Assembly: GCA_904380375.1 (NCBI GenBank)
Contig: CAJFID010000009.1
Coordinates: 9,522-73,521, forward strand
DNA length: 64,000 nucleotides
Source of the DNA: Avimonas intestinalis
GTDB taxonomy: Bacteria; Bacillota; Clostridia; Oscillospirales; Acutalibacteraceae
Direction of reading: 5' to 3'
This document shows, piece after piece, positions 16,034 to 24,550 of this stretch. The position numbers and the translations under genes are program-made. How positions within the stretch are numbered: the stretch's first letter is position 1; the number at the start of each line of letters is the position of its first letter. The notes beneath the pieces were generated by a model. The model had not been told where the DNA came from, ran no database searches, and was given only the letters and a program-made list of their open reading frames with translations.

Positions 16034-17884
16034 CTATCGCGGGGCGCGCTGGTCAAACCCGTGCTGCATGCCGCCTTCTATACCGCTTATATCGCCCATG
16101 CCTCCGGAGGTATAGACCAGGCTGTCCATGGTGACCGTGACCTCATCCGAACCGGCATCCAGGGTGTACGAGGAGCCTTGCGTTATCTCTGGGCAGCTGA
16201 TGATGACCGAGTCAAACGCTTTTTCCGCTTCCCAGGATACCAGCTCCTGGCCGCTGCTGTCGGTCAGGCGGATCACCGAGCCAGCCTGCTGCGTGCTGAC
16301 GGTCACCATCATCACCCCTTGGGTGGAAGAGCTGCCGAAATTCTGCGCCATTTGGGAATTGCCGGCCGCCATAAAAACTCCGCCCGAAATAACGGCCTGC
16401 GTACCGTAATCCAGCGCGCCATTCCCTCCGTTATCCGGGCCGGACAGGATCACCGTACCGCCGGAAACCGTGAGGCTGCCATTGGAGTCGATGCCATCCC
16501 CGGAAGCGTTCAGCGTAATGGAGCCGTCTGAGATGACGATAAAGGCGTCGGCGTCCGTATCAAAGCTGTCCGGCCCGCGGAATCCCCCGCCAAAGCCGTC
16601 AAAGCCGCTTTCATCGTTGCCGCCGGCGGCGTTGATGCCGTCGTCGCTGGCAACCACGTCGATTTCCCCGCCGGAAATCGTCACGCTCTGCCCTTCCAGC
16701 CCTTCATAGCTTTCGGTAATCCGCAGGACACCGGAGGCGATCGTCAGGGCGGAATCCGCATGGAGGCCGTCGTCGCCGGTGGCGATTTGGAATTCCCCTC
16801 CGTTGACCGAGAGGTTGGCATTGGAATGCAGCGCGTCATCGGCAGTATCAATGACAAAGGTCCCTGTGTTGATGACCAGATCCCCCGCCGCCTTGATGCC
16901 CTTGGCGCTCGTGCTGTTTTCCGAAGAGCTGCTGATGCTGCCAAATGCTCCGCCGAAGCCGTTGCCCTGGGATGCGGCGTTGGCGCTTCCTCCGCCTGTC
17001 AGCAGGGTATATTCCCCGCCGTCAAGCTGCGCGTAGCTGCCGGCGCTTAGGCCGTCCCCGTCCGCGGTGATGGCAAACGTCCCATCCGCAATATATAAGA
17101 ACCCTAAAGAGGCGTCGTCGGCGTTCTCCGCCTGTATCCCGTCCTTGCCGGCGTCAATGGTCAATTCACCGCCGGCAATCCGTATGCTGTCCTTCCCGGA
17201 CAGCCCATGGCTTGCCACGGTTATGCGGTAGGTTCCGCTGGTAATGACCAGATCGTCCTTTGAAACAACGCCATGGCCTGCCGCAGCATTGATAATCAAT
17301 TCGCCGGAGCCGTTCAACGTCAGATCCGCCTTGGAAAAGAGGACGGCGTCAATGTTGTTCTCATCAATCGCCGTGTAGGAGCCTCCGTTCGACAAGGTAT
17401 TAACCGAATCCGGCGCGGTGGTGATAAACACCTTATCCGCTTCGCGGATATACAGGGCGGCCGAGGTTTCACACGCAATCGTCACGCCGTCAAGGACCAA
17501 TTGTAGCTTGTCGGTGGCCTCCGCCTGTACGATCAACATCCCGTTATCCAGCGTACCGGATAGGATATAGGTCCCCTCGTCGGTGATTGTAACCGTCCCC
17601 TCGGAGATCTGCACGGCGTCCGAATCGCATCGCGCGGTATCACCTTCAAGCCGGATGAGGGCGGCGGCGCTTTCGTCATAGCCGATTTCTTTGTCCCGGT
17701 CGGTAAACATCGCCGACACATCCGCTACCGTTTGGATGCCGGCGCTGCCATCGGTACTCGTGGAACCGGCGCCGGAGGAGGGGCCGACTGTGCTGCCGCA
17801 GCTGCAGAGCAGCACGACGCTTGCCAGCAGCAGACAGAGTAAGCCGTGCCGCCTATGCTGTAGCAGACATTTGTATCGTTGCAT
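16034..17884 (-). CDS. Beta-helix carbohydrate-binding lipoprotein (DUF4353/Cthe_2159-like)
   Basis: Secreted, lipid-anchored protein of 616 residues. A signal peptide with hydrophobic LLCLLLASVVLLCSC near residues 15-30 suggests lipidation. The body is a run of degenerate repeats of the type I-x-G-G-x-(L/F)-x-I-x-(A/T)-x-D-D-G-(L/I), for example around 215-300 and 350-450, consistent with a right-handed parallel beta-helix; the related Cthe_2159 is known to bind cellulose and pectin. A Gly/Asn/Ser-rich insertion lies near 300-330. The start has AAAGGGG 8 nt upstream. It is last in a run after DUF4956 and a VTC polymerase remnant. Ligand unknown. Confidence 0.8.
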   Translation of the reverse strand: MQRYKCLLQHRRHGLLCLLLASVVLLCSCGSTVGPSSGAGSTSTDGSAGIQTVADVSAMFTDRDKEIGYDESAAALIRLEGDTARCDSDAVQISEGTVTITDEGTYILSGTLDNGMLIVQAEATDKLQLVLDGVTIACETSAALYIREADKVFITTAPDSVNTLSNGGSYTAIDENNIDAVLFSKADLTLNGSGELIINAAAGHGVVSKDDLVITSGTYRITVASHGLSGKDSIRIAGGELTIDAGKDGIQAENADDASLGFLYIADGTFAITADGDGLSAGSYAQLDGGEYTLLTGGGSANAASQGNGFGGAFGSISSSSENSTSAKGIKAAGDLVINTGTFVIDTADDALHSNANLSVNGGEFQIATGDDGLHADSALTIASGVLRITESYEGLEGQSVTISGGEIDVVASDDGINAAGGNDESGFDGFGGGFRGPDSFDTDADAFIVISDGSITLNASGDGIDSNGSLTVSGGTVILSGPDNGGNGALDYGTQAVISGGVFMAAGNSQMAQNFGSSSTQGVMMVTVSTQQAGSVIRLTDSSGQELVSWEAEKAFDSVIISCPEITQGSSYTLDAGSDEVTVTMDSLVYTSGGMGDISGIEGGMQHGFDQRAPR

Positions 17885-17897
17885 TTCAAATTCCCCT

Positions 17898-18593
17898 TTA
17901 TAACTCATAGACGTTGGTTTCCTGCTTGGAAACGGTAATCTCGAGATTGCCGTTCCGGCAGCGGAGCTTGTCAATAAGCTCCTTTTCCGACCGAGATTCC
18001 TTGAGGGTCAGATTATAGGTCAGGCGGAACAGGCTGCCCATATTGGTGGTTTTGACCTGCACCAGTTCCCAGGAGGAGGCATAGCTGTCCAGCAGCTCCT
18101 CAAATACGCCGGTATAATCCAGATCCTCCGGAATGGTGATATGCAGTGTTTTGTAAAGCAAGCTCCTTTTTCCCCCGCCGAAATTCAGGCGGCTGTACAC
18201 CAGGACGGCGGCGCTGAGGATAAGGGAGAACAAAAATGCATACGCCAGATATCCCATACCGGCAATCAGCCCGGCCCCCATGGCCAGGAAAAGGATGCCG
18301 ATTTCCCTAGCCGTCCCTGGGACCGAACGGAAGCGTACAAGGCTGAAGGCCCCTGCAACGGCGACGCCGGTCCCAACGTTGCCGTTGACCATCATAATGA
18401 CCACGCAGACCACGGCGGGAAGCAGCGCCAGCGTCACGACAAAGCTTTTGGTATACCGGGTGCGGTACATGTACATCCCGGCAAACAGCAGGCCGATCAG
18501 CAGAGCGCTGCCCACGCAAAGGAGAAAGTCCGTCACAGAGATAACACTGGTCATATCGGTATCAAACAAACCGCGGAAAAAGGAATCAAGCAT
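17898..18593 (-). CDS. DUF4956 membrane protein
   Basis: Integral membrane protein of 231 residues with about four predicted helices in the first half (around 12-32, 40-58, 60-80 and 95-140) and a soluble C-terminal domain rich in charged residues. In clostridia DUF4956 proteins are usually found beside VTC-type polyphosphate polymerases, as here. The start at MLDSFF has GGGAGG 8 nt upstream and overlaps the end of the VTC remnant by 8 nt. The gene looks intact. Function unknown. Confidence 0.8.
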   Translation of the reverse strand: MLDSFFRGLFDTDMTSVISVTDFLLCVGSALLIGLLFAGMYMYRTRYTKSFVVTLALLPAVVCVVIMMVNGNVGTGVAVAGAFSLVRFRSVPGTAREIGILFLAMGAGLIAGMGYLAYAFLFSLILSAAVLVYSRLNFGGGKRSLLYKTLHITIPEDLDYTGVFEELLDSYASSWELVQVKTTNMGSLFRLTYNLTLKESRSEKELIDKLRCRNGNLEITVSKQETNVYEL

Positions 18594-18880
18594 GCAGCAT
18601 ACCTCCCTCAAAAGAATTTTGGATCAGGGTTTGATAAGCGGCGCCGTATTTGGAAAAGGACGCCTGGTATATGCCGTTCTGGGACAGGCAGTGCGCCATC
18701 CATAGCGGGAGGCCGCCGGCGGTTTTCAGTTCCATCAGCACTTTCCCGCGGGGCAGCAGGGGCGTCCCGTACACCCCCGCCTCAAGGGTAAACGCCTCCT
18801 GCCGCGCGCGTATATTTTCATCAAAGGTGACCCGGAAGTCGCCGCCGTCCCGCATGGCATACGCCTCCCGTCGAGTAATG
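18586..18880 (-). pseudogene. C-terminal fragment of a VTC-domain polymerase
   Basis: About 98 residues match the second half of bacterial VTC (polyphosphate polymerase, triphosphate tunnel) proteins: REAYAMRDGGDFRVTFDENI, then GKVLMELKTAGGLPLWM and the closing FSKYGAAYQ. Complete members are about 220-240 residues; the N-terminal half with the Arg/Lys tunnel residues is missing and an in-frame stop lies at 18901-18903. A TTG at 18891 could start translation but has no good ribosome site. Directly upstream, in another frame, lies the start of a response regulator gene, so this is a rearrangement junction. Activity is very unlikely. Confidence 0.75.
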
Positions 18881-18949
18881 GCTTTTGACAAGGATAGCGG
18901 TTAAGGCTTTGGAAAGGGATGTTTCATCTTCTGCAAGCAGCAGCCGCAT
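18872..18949 (-). pseudogene. N-terminal fragment of a response regulator
   Basis: A good ribosome site (AGGAGG, 5 nt before ATG) leads into MRLLLAEDETSLSKALTAIL, which is the first strand and helix of an OmpR-type receiver domain with the acidic pair Glu-Asp. After about 26 residues the match ends and the frame runs into VTC polymerase sequence in a different frame, stopping soon after. The rest of the receiver domain is absent. The matching C-terminal half of a response regulator lies 100 nt away on the opposite strand. Confidence 0.7.
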
Positions 18950-19049
18950 AGCGTCCTCCTTTGCCGCCGGACCCGTGGATAAGTGCAGTGGGTGCCGGCT
19001 TTCAATTGAAAATATACCCTATAAACATTAAGGCAGGCTAAAAATTTGC

Positions 19050-19415
19050 GTTTCCAAAGAACTGCTGGCGCGCATCCGCGCCATGACCAGAAGCCGGGAT
19101 GTACAGGCCGATACTCGTCTGCACTTTGGCAATGTCACGCTGGACTGCGCCACCTTTGCGCTTTCCTCCCCCACTGGGAGCTTCCGGCTGGCCAACAAAG
19201 AATTCCAGATGATGGAGATGCTGATGCGCAATCCCCACAACCGCATATCCACCGAACACTTTTTAGAGCGGATTTGGGGATACGACAGCGAGGCGGAAAT
19301 CAATGTGGCCTGGGTATACCTGTCCTACCTGCGAAAAAAGCTGGCCGCACTTCATGCGGACATTGAAATCCGCGCGGCGCGGAATGCAGGCTACTGTCTG
19401 GAGGAAAAGCCATGA
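19050..19415 (+). pseudogene. C-terminal DNA-binding half of an OmpR-family response regulator
   Basis: From about 19053 the frame reads SKELLARIRAMTRS, the last receiver helix and linker, then a winged-helix domain with LANKEFQMMEMLMRNP, ILxxIWG-like FLERIWGYDSE and VYLSYLRKKL. An in-frame stop at 19029 and loss of homology before 19050 show that the receiver domain with the phosphorylated Asp is missing. An ATG at 19083 could start a 110-residue DNA-binding-only protein, without a clear ribosome site. Its stop overlaps the kinase start (ATGA), so the original pair was translationally coupled. Confidence 0.75.
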
Positions 19416-20644
19416 TAAGGAAACTGCGCATCAAACTGATTGCCGTGTCTATGCTGTCCCTCCTGCTGGTGTTGCTACTGATTATGGGCGCCGTGAATAT
19501 TGTGAACTATCAAGAAATCCTGACCGAGGCAGACGGCATCCTGACCATCCTTTCGGACAATGGCGGCACCTTCCCCAAAAGAGGAGAAGCACCACCTGCT
19601 CTTGACAGCCTTGACGGCCCGCAGCCGCATTCGCCGGAGCTTCCGTATGAATCCCGGTATTTTTCGGTCGCTTTAAGCGGCGACGGGGCGGTAACCGCCA
19701 TTGATACGGGAAAGATTGCCGCCGTGGACACCTCCGAAGCCGCCCGGATGGCGGAGTATGTGTGGGAAAGCGCCAAAGAAAAAGGCTTTCTGGGGGATTA
19801 CCGCTATATCCGAAGCGATGGAGAGGAACAGACGCTGGTTATCTTTTTGGACTGCGGCCGGAGCCTGGACACCTTCCGCACCTTCCTCTTTGCCAGCGGC
19901 GGCATCTCCCTTCTGGGTCTTCTCGCCGTTTTCGGCTTGATGGTGCTGTTTTCCGACCGGATCATCAAGCCGATTGCCGAAAGCTATCAAAAGCAAAAGC
20001 AGTTTATCACCGATGCGGGCCATGAAATCAAGACGCCGATCACCATCATCAACGCGGATGCGGAGGTATTGAGCATGGAGGTCGGGGAAAACGAGTGGCT
20101 GCGGGATATCCAGCTTCAGACCAAACGTCTCGCCCGCCTGACAAACGACCTCGTCTACCTATCCCGTATGCAGGAGGAGCAGGCAAAGCTCACGATGCTG
20201 GAATTCCCCTTCTCCGACCTGGTAAGCGACACGGCACAGTCCTTTCAGGCGCTGGCCAAAGTACAAGGAAAAGGATTTTCCGTACAGATCCAGCCGCAGC
20301 TGTCTGTATACGGGGACGAAAACGCGCTCCGGCAATTGATTTCCATCCTCCTGGATAACGCCGTCAAGTACACGGATCCCGGCGGTTCCATCGCGCTTTC
20401 GGCAGAAAAGCGCGGCAAAACGACCCTGCTTGCGGTAGAGAATACCACCAGCGCCCCCCTGCCGGAGGATTTAGACAGCTTGTTCCTTCGCTTTTATCGT
20501 GCCGACCCGTCCCGGAACTCGCAGACCGGCGGCCATGGCCTTGGGCTCTCTATCGCTAAAGCAATCGTGGAGACGCATAAAGGCCGGATAGAGGCCGCGC
20601 GGGAAGGCGGCGCTCTGCGTATCACCGCCTCCCTGCCCGCCTGA
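19412..20644 (+). CDS. Sensor histidine kinase
   Basis: Membrane kinase of 410 residues. Helix one spans about 7-30, an extracytoplasmic sensor region 31-157 has no recognised domain, and helix two spans 158-180. The phosphoacceptor His204 lies in DAGHEIKTPI; DNAVKYTD (N box) and GHGLGLSIAKAI (G box) form the ATPase domain. The gene is intact, but its cognate regulator just upstream has lost its receiver domain, so signalling through this pair should be broken unless the kinase works with another regulator. Confidence 0.92.
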   Translation: MIRKLRIKLIAVSMLSLLLVLLLIMGAVNIVNYQEILTEADGILTILSDNGGTFPKRGEAPPALDSLDGPQPHSPELPYESRYFSVALSGDGAVTAIDTGKIAAVDTSEAARMAEYVWESAKEKGFLGDYRYIRSDGEEQTLVIFLDCGRSLDTFRTFLFASGGISLLGLLAVFGLMVLFSDRIIKPIAESYQKQKQFITDAGHEIKTPITIINADAEVLSMEVGENEWLRDIQLQTKRLARLTNDLVYLSRMQEEQAKLTMLEFPFSDLVSDTAQSFQALAKVQGKGFSVQIQPQLSVYGDENALRQLISILLDNAVKYTDPGGSIALSAEKRGKTTLLAVENTTSAPLPEDLDSLFLRFYRADPSRNSQTGGHGLGLSIAKAIVETHKGRIEAAREGGALRITASLPA

Positions 20645-20745
20645 AAGCCGGAACCATGGGAAAGCCGCTCGGAGGGCGGACAACGCCGGCCCGGCGAACC
20701 GGCGGAGCCGACGGAGCCATCGGCAACACCCGTTTTGCACCGACA

Positions 20746-20780
20746 AAAAGGGGAACCATCCGACGGACGGTTCCCCTTTT
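20746..20780. terminator. Bidirectional terminator
   Basis: 12-bp stem AAAAGGGGAACC / GGTTCCCCTTTT with an 11-nt loop, A-run on one side and T-run on the other. It serves the histidine kinase gene on the plus strand and the small leftward gene at 20827 on the minus strand. Confidence 0.85.
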
Positions 20781-20826
20781 GACGTTTCCTCATTATGGCC
20801 ATGTTACGAGCACAAGGCGAGTTTAC

Positions 20827-20997
20827 CTAAAACAATTCCTGGTTATTTTCCTTTTTGGACTTGCCGCCCGGGCAGTTGCGTTTATTGGAATATTCCTGCC
20901 GGTCTTGGTTATCCTGCATCGGGTTCTGCTGTTTCTGCTGATACTGGTTGTTCTGCTGCTTGTTCTGGGCCGGGCCGTTCTGCCGGTTCTTCGCCAT
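20827..20997 (-). CDS. Small Gln/Asn-rich hypothetical protein, 56 aa
   Basis: Begins MAKNRQNGPAQNKQQNNQYQ and is very rich in Gln and Asn, then closes with a basic segment NKRNCPGGKSKK. It has no hydrophobic stretch and is predicted disordered and cytoplasmic. AAAGGA lies 9 nt before the ATG and a terminator follows the stop, which support a real gene. Low complexity makes family assignment unsafe; a small spore or nucleic-acid-binding protein is possible but not shown. Confidence 0.6.
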   Translation of the reverse strand: MAKNRQNGPAQNKQQNNQYQQKQQNPMQDNQDRQEYSNKRNCPGGKSKKENNQELF

Positions 20998-21144
20998 CCG
21001 ATATCATCCTTTCCATAGTTATGGGCTCCGCCCAGCTCGGCGGGTTGCCCAACCCTATTTTTTGCAGTCCGGCCTTGTTTATTCACTATACACGTTGTTT
21101 GGAAAAGAGGGATGTAATGGGAAAATTTACCATTTTCACAAATT

Positions 21145-21681
21145 TCAATGCGTCTCTCCATTACCGTGTCCGCCTGAGGACAACGCCTTTCCTTGGCGGA
21201 GCCCCGCCACCTTGCGTTCCCAGTAGCTGCTCATGCCATATTCGGCCTCCTCCGTGACCTCCCGGCCCAAAAAAGCGGGCGGAACAAAGGCGTACGCTTC
21301 CTCAAGCGTCGGGAATTCCACTTCCGCATACCAAAATTCGGTCGGCGTCCCTTGGTCAACGCAGCTGCATTCCAGCCTACGCCCGTCCGCAAGGGCATAT
21401 ACCCGGTAGTCTTTCCGGATCATCGGCGCCTGCAAAAGCTGCGAAAGCTCAAGAAACACCTCTTCGGTAATATCCAGCTCCGTCTCCTGCCTGGCGATGG
21501 TCCCCTCCCCCTTAAAGCAAAGGACATAAGAGGCGCGCCCGTGCGCCCCGTCCGTCCTTTTGCTCCGGATCCTGACAACCGGATGAACCGCGATATACCC
21601 CTGGTAGACCTCTGCTTTCTCTAAAAGCGGAAGATCCGCGGGAAAAGCGGGAGCCATCAAAAATTTGCGTTCGATCTCCAT
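21145..21681 (-). CDS. CYTH-domain protein (triphosphate tunnel family)
   Basis: 178 residues beginning with the diagnostic ExExK motif (MEIERKFL). Other family marks are VRIRSK near residue 36, a YVLCFKGEG strand near 51 and the acidic EFWYAEVEFPTLEEA near 113. Such enzymes hydrolyse triphosphate groups (tripolyphosphate, thiamine triphosphate) or make cAMP; the substrate cannot be told here. The ATG has GGAGGA 7 nt upstream; 35 further open codons were discarded. Stand-alone gene downstream of the tRNA pair. Confidence 0.88.
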   Translation of the reverse strand: MEIERKFLMAPAFPADLPLLEKAEVYQGYIAVHPVVRIRSKRTDGAHGRASYVLCFKGEGTIARQETELDITEEVFLELSQLLQAPMIRKDYRVYALADGRRLECSCVDQGTPTEFWYAEVEFPTLEEAYAFVPPAFLGREVTEEAEYGMSSYWERKVAGLRQGKALSSGGHGNGETH

Positions 21682-21793
21682 TGCCTTCTCCTCCGATCCC
21701 GGCCGGCATTCCCTTTGCAGGCAATCCGGGCATACGCTTACCGCCATTGTTTTGCCCCGTCCGCAGAAAAAATCCAAGCCATCCATCCAAGGA

Positions 21794-21834
21794 AAAACGG
21801 CTTTCCAGTCTACAAAAGACAGGAAAGCCGTTTT
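21794..21834 (-). terminator. Terminator of the tRNA transcript
   Basis: 13-bp stem AAAACGGCTTTCC / GGAAAGCCGTTTT with a 15-nt loop, located just after the tRNA-Thr gene in the minus direction. Confidence 0.75.
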
Positions 21835-21846
21835 TCAAAATTCCTC

Positions 21847-21922
<76 letters not shown>

Positions 21923-21925
21923 AAG

Positions 21926-22002
21926 TGGCGACCCGGAACGGGCTCGAACCGTCGACCTCTAGCGTGACAGGCTAGCGTTCTAACCAGCTGAACTACCGGG
22001 CC
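21926..22002 (-). tRNA. tRNA-Asp (GTC)
   Basis: Complete cloverleaf on the minus strand: acceptor GGCCCGG pairs with CCGGGTC, D-arm GTTCAGCTGGTTAGAAC, anticodon stem GCTAG/CTAGC-type around loop CTGTCAC giving GTC, T-loop GTTCGAGC, discriminator G and encoded CCA. Only 3 nt separate it from tRNA-Thr. Confidence 0.97.
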
Positions 22003-22046
22003 ACTTTTGGGCTGTTTCCCCGGCCTTTGCCGTGGCAACGGAGTGT

Positions 22047-22075
22047 ATTATACTGGATATCCGCAGGATTGTCAA
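22047..22075 (-). promoter_or_regulatory. Consensus promoter of the tRNA-Asp/tRNA-Thr transcript
   Basis: Minus-strand TTGACA (22070-22075), 17-nt spacer, TATAAT (22047-22052): a perfect match to the housekeeping sigma consensus, as expected for stable RNA. Confidence 0.92.
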
Positions 22076-22241
22076 GGGCTTTTTTCAGAATTCCCGTCAG
22101 AAAGGGTTTAAGCCGGGGGAGCAAGCGTACGGTGCAATCGGATTCCTACGCTTTTGTCCTCTTTCCTGTCTTTCCCTGCCGGCCGCCGGCATATAATGGA
22201 GCAGCAGCCGCGGCGAAAGCCGCCGAAAGGAAGGAAGCCAT

Positions 22242-22808
22242 ATGAACCATCCTGCATCCCCCACTCCTGGAAAACCCTCCGGGAATCTGGTCGTTACTTC
22301 ACCGGGCGCGTATCCCCCCATTGCCGTGGAACGTCCATATCTCCCCTATGCCCGTATGCTGGCACAGGACCTCGCCTCCCCGCAAAGCGAGATGACGGCA
22401 GTTGGACAATATATGTACCAAGCCTGGGTTGCCGCCTCCCGCGTCCCGGAGCTGGCTCATGCCCTGCGGAAGATTGCTCAGGTGGAAATGCACCATCTGG
22501 ATATCCTGGGGCAACTGATCGTCCTGCTGGGCGGCGATCCCCGCTTTCAGGGCATTCCGAACAACCGCCGGAGTGCCTGGAGCAGCCGTTGCCTTGACTA
22601 CGTCCAAGCGCTCCCCGCTATGCTGCAAAGCAATATTGCTGCCGAGCAGTCCGCCCGGAACACCTATTTGGCGCAGGCGAACATGGTACACGACGGACGG
22701 CTTGTCGCCATCTTGCGGAAGCTGGCGGCGGACGAGGACGTCCATATCGGTATATTCCGCGATTTTTTGGCACGTTGTCCGCAGGAGCCGGATCGGCCAA
22801 GAAAGTAA
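22242..22808 (+). CDS. Ferritin-like diiron protein
   Basis: 188-residue helical protein of the ferritin/rubrerythrin fold. The first helix holds E-x-x-x-x-x-Q-Y-x-Y near residues 50-58, the second carries the ligand motif EMHHLD near 81, and a later pair EQSARNTY near 135 and DEDVHIGIF near 163 gives the matching EXXH-type helix. The pattern suggests a two-metal centre; rubredoxin-like cysteines are absent, so it is not a classical rubrerythrin. Roles in oxidative stress or in the spore coat (CotJC-like) are possible. GGAAGGAAG lies upstream of the ATG. Stand-alone gene with a terminator. Confidence 0.75.
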   Translation: MNHPASPTPGKPSGNLVVTSPGAYPPIAVERPYLPYARMLAQDLASPQSEMTAVGQYMYQAWVAASRVPELAHALRKIAQVEMHHLDILGQLIVLLGGDPRFQGIPNNRRSAWSSRCLDYVQALPAMLQSNIAAEQSARNTYLAQANMVHDGRLVAILRKLAADEDVHIGIFRDFLARCPQEPDRPRK

Positions 22809-22859
22809 AGACTCTGCTGTTCCCAGCGACAGACCAAATGAATGAGCAAGCGAAGGAAT

Positions 22860-22896
22860 GCCTCTGAACCGGGAAACGGTACAGAGGCGTTTTTTT
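22860..22896 (+). terminator. Terminator of the ferritin-like gene
   Basis: Stem GCCTCTG / CAGAGGC with an inner ACCG / CGGT pair, followed by seven T, about 50 nt after the stop codon. Confidence 0.85.
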
Positions 22897-23013
22897 AACG
22901 AAAAGATATTTTATTGCGTACCAACAACTTTTTATGCGGTCAGCGCATCTAAAAGGTATCCACATTTTACAGAGGGCAGCAAACCGACGCTGCGGAAAAC
23001 GGAGGAACAAGGT

Positions 23014-23952
23014 ATGCGCAATTGCCGGCGTTTTGGGAAAAAAGGTGGAAGAAGGAGCCGGGAGACGGTGTGGGATGACCTGCATCGGCTATTTCCGATC
23101 AGTCTGGGGATCCTTTTTGTGTTTGGCGTGATCCTCTGTTCTGGCATTATCCTTGAATATGAGCTAGCCGGTCAGCCGACCTCTCCGGGAATGTCCATCC
23201 TCTCGGATGGCTCGGCATCTTTGGAAAGCTCCTTATCAACGAGCGCCTCTGCCCCTGCTTCTACTACGGCTGCGTCTACTTCCTCCCCTTCCCCATCAAC
23301 AGCCGAAACCGGCTCATCCGGTTCCGAAACAACGTCGGCGTCCGCTTCATCTGCGGTTGTCCCCTCGTCTGCGCCGGTGCCGGACGGATCTTTTAAAGAT
23401 GCCCTCTTCATCGGGGATTCCCGTACACAGGGGCTGATGCTCTATGCCCCGCCTCCCGGCGCTACCTTTTATGCGGTGAAGGGGCTCACCGTATCCAAAG
23501 CGCTTGATGACCCCGTTGTCGAGCAGGACGGCCAGATGGTCACCATCCCGCAAGCCTTGAAGGCGCAGGCTTTCCGCAAGGTATACATTATGCTGGGGCT
23601 CAACGAACTCGGATGGGTATACCCATCCATCTACGTTGCACGTTACGGCGAACTGATTGACGCCATCCGCGCGGCTTGTCCTGAGGCTGTGGTCTATATT
23701 GAAGCCATCCTCCCGGTGACGCAGAAGCGTTCGGACAGCGACGCCACCTTCAACAATCCCCGCATTGCCATGTACAACGCGCTGCTTTTGGAACTTGCCG
23801 AAGAAAAGCAGGCACATTATCTGGCGGTCGGCGACGCCGTAGGCCTTGACCACGGCGCGCTACCCGCGGAAGCGGCGAGCGACGGCATCCATCTGAACAG
23901 CGCGTACTGCGCCAAATGGCGGGAATACCTCAAAACGCATACCGCTATATAA
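23014..23952 (+). CDS. Membrane-anchored SGNH/GDSL hydrolase
   Basis: 312-residue protein with a basic N-terminus, one membrane helix at about 28-50, a Ser/Thr/Ala-rich linker of roughly 60 residues (around 70-130) and an extracellular SGNH hydrolase domain. The catalytic Ser block is FIGDSRTQG and the Asp-His block is DGIHLN near the end; GLNELGW carries the Asn block. Such enzymes remove acetyl or other ester groups from cell-wall or capsule glycans. The ATG has GGAGG 8 nt upstream, so a 52-codon upstream extension was discarded. Confidence 0.88.
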   Translation: MRNCRRFGKKGGRRSRETVWDDLHRLFPISLGILFVFGVILCSGIILEYELAGQPTSPGMSILSDGSASLESSLSTSASAPASTTAASTSSPSPSTAETGSSGSETTSASASSAVVPSSAPVPDGSFKDALFIGDSRTQGLMLYAPPPGATFYAVKGLTVSKALDDPVVEQDGQMVTIPQALKAQAFRKVYIMLGLNELGWVYPSIYVARYGELIDAIRAACPEAVVYIEAILPVTQKRSDSDATFNNPRIAMYNALLLELAEEKQAHYLAVGDAVGLDHGALPAEAASDGIHLNSAYCAKWREYLKTHTAI

Positions 23953-23959
23953 AAAAGGG

Positions 23960-23988
23960 TGGAAAGCCGCCTTTTATTGCCTTATACT
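23960..23988 (+). promoter_or_regulatory. Possible promoter of the sigma/anti-sigma operon
   Basis: TGGAAA (23960-23965), 17-nt spacer, TATACT (23983-23988), 62 nt before the sigma factor start. The -35 box is only a partial match to the housekeeping consensus; an ECF autoregulatory promoter could not be assigned. Confidence 0.4.
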
Positions 23989-24049
23989 GTTCTGAGAACC
24001 GTTTATAAATGGAAACCAGCCACTTAGCGCCGGAAGGGGAGCGGAGCTT

Positions 24050-24550
24050 TTGCAGAACTTGACCCCGCAGCTGGAAGAATATATCCTTCAACATCAAAGC
24101 CAATTCTACCGTCTCGCGTTTACCTACGTCAAAGACCCCGACGCCGCGATGGATGTGGTCCAAAACGCCATCGTGCAGGCGCTGACGCATGTCCATTCCC
24201 TGCGGGAGCCGGCTTATATGCAGACCTGGTTTTACCGCATCCTGATCAACGAAGGGCTGGGTTATCTGCGTAAGCATAAGCGGCTGCTTCCGATGGAAAC
24301 GCCGCCGGAGGCGTTTTCCGCCGCGGGCGGCGCCCCGGAAGACGACATCGCCCGCCGCCTTGATGTCTATCGTGCGGTGGAGCGGCTGAAGCCAAAGCTG
24401 CGTACGGTAGTGGTCCTGCGCTTTTACGAGGATATGCAGCTCAACGAAATCGCTCAGATCACAAGCACCAACATCAACACGGTAAAATCCCGCTTATACA
24501 AAGCGCTTGAGATTCTCCGCGGGGAAATGCAGGAAGGGGATTTGGCATGA
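24050..24550 (+). CDS. ECF sigma factor (SigV-like)
   Basis: 166-residue sigma-70 family protein with only regions 2 and 4. Region 2 spans about 12-80 (FYRLAFTYVKDPDAAMDVVQ, TWFYRILINE) and region 4 about 110-160 with the helix-turn-helix LNEIAQITSTNINTVKSRLYKAL. Translation appears to start at TTG, with GGGGAG 8 nt upstream; no better in-frame ATG is present. Its stop overlaps the ATG of the anti-sigma gene (ATGA), the normal coupling of ECF sigma and anti-sigma. Probably held inactive at the membrane by that partner. Confidence 0.9.
   Translation: MQNLTPQLEEYILQHQSQFYRLAFTYVKDPDAAMDVVQNAIVQALTHVHSLREPAYMQTWFYRILINEGLGYLRKHKRLLPMETPPEAFSAAGGAPEDDIARRLDVYRAVERLKPKLRTVVVLRFYEDMQLNEIAQITSTNINTVKSRLYKALEILRGEMQEGDLA

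Noticed and set aside
18870..19060. Invertible promoter switch in the response regulator locus
   Set aside because: No inverted repeats were found at the two junctions and flipping the segment would not restore either reading frame because the mid receiver is missing.
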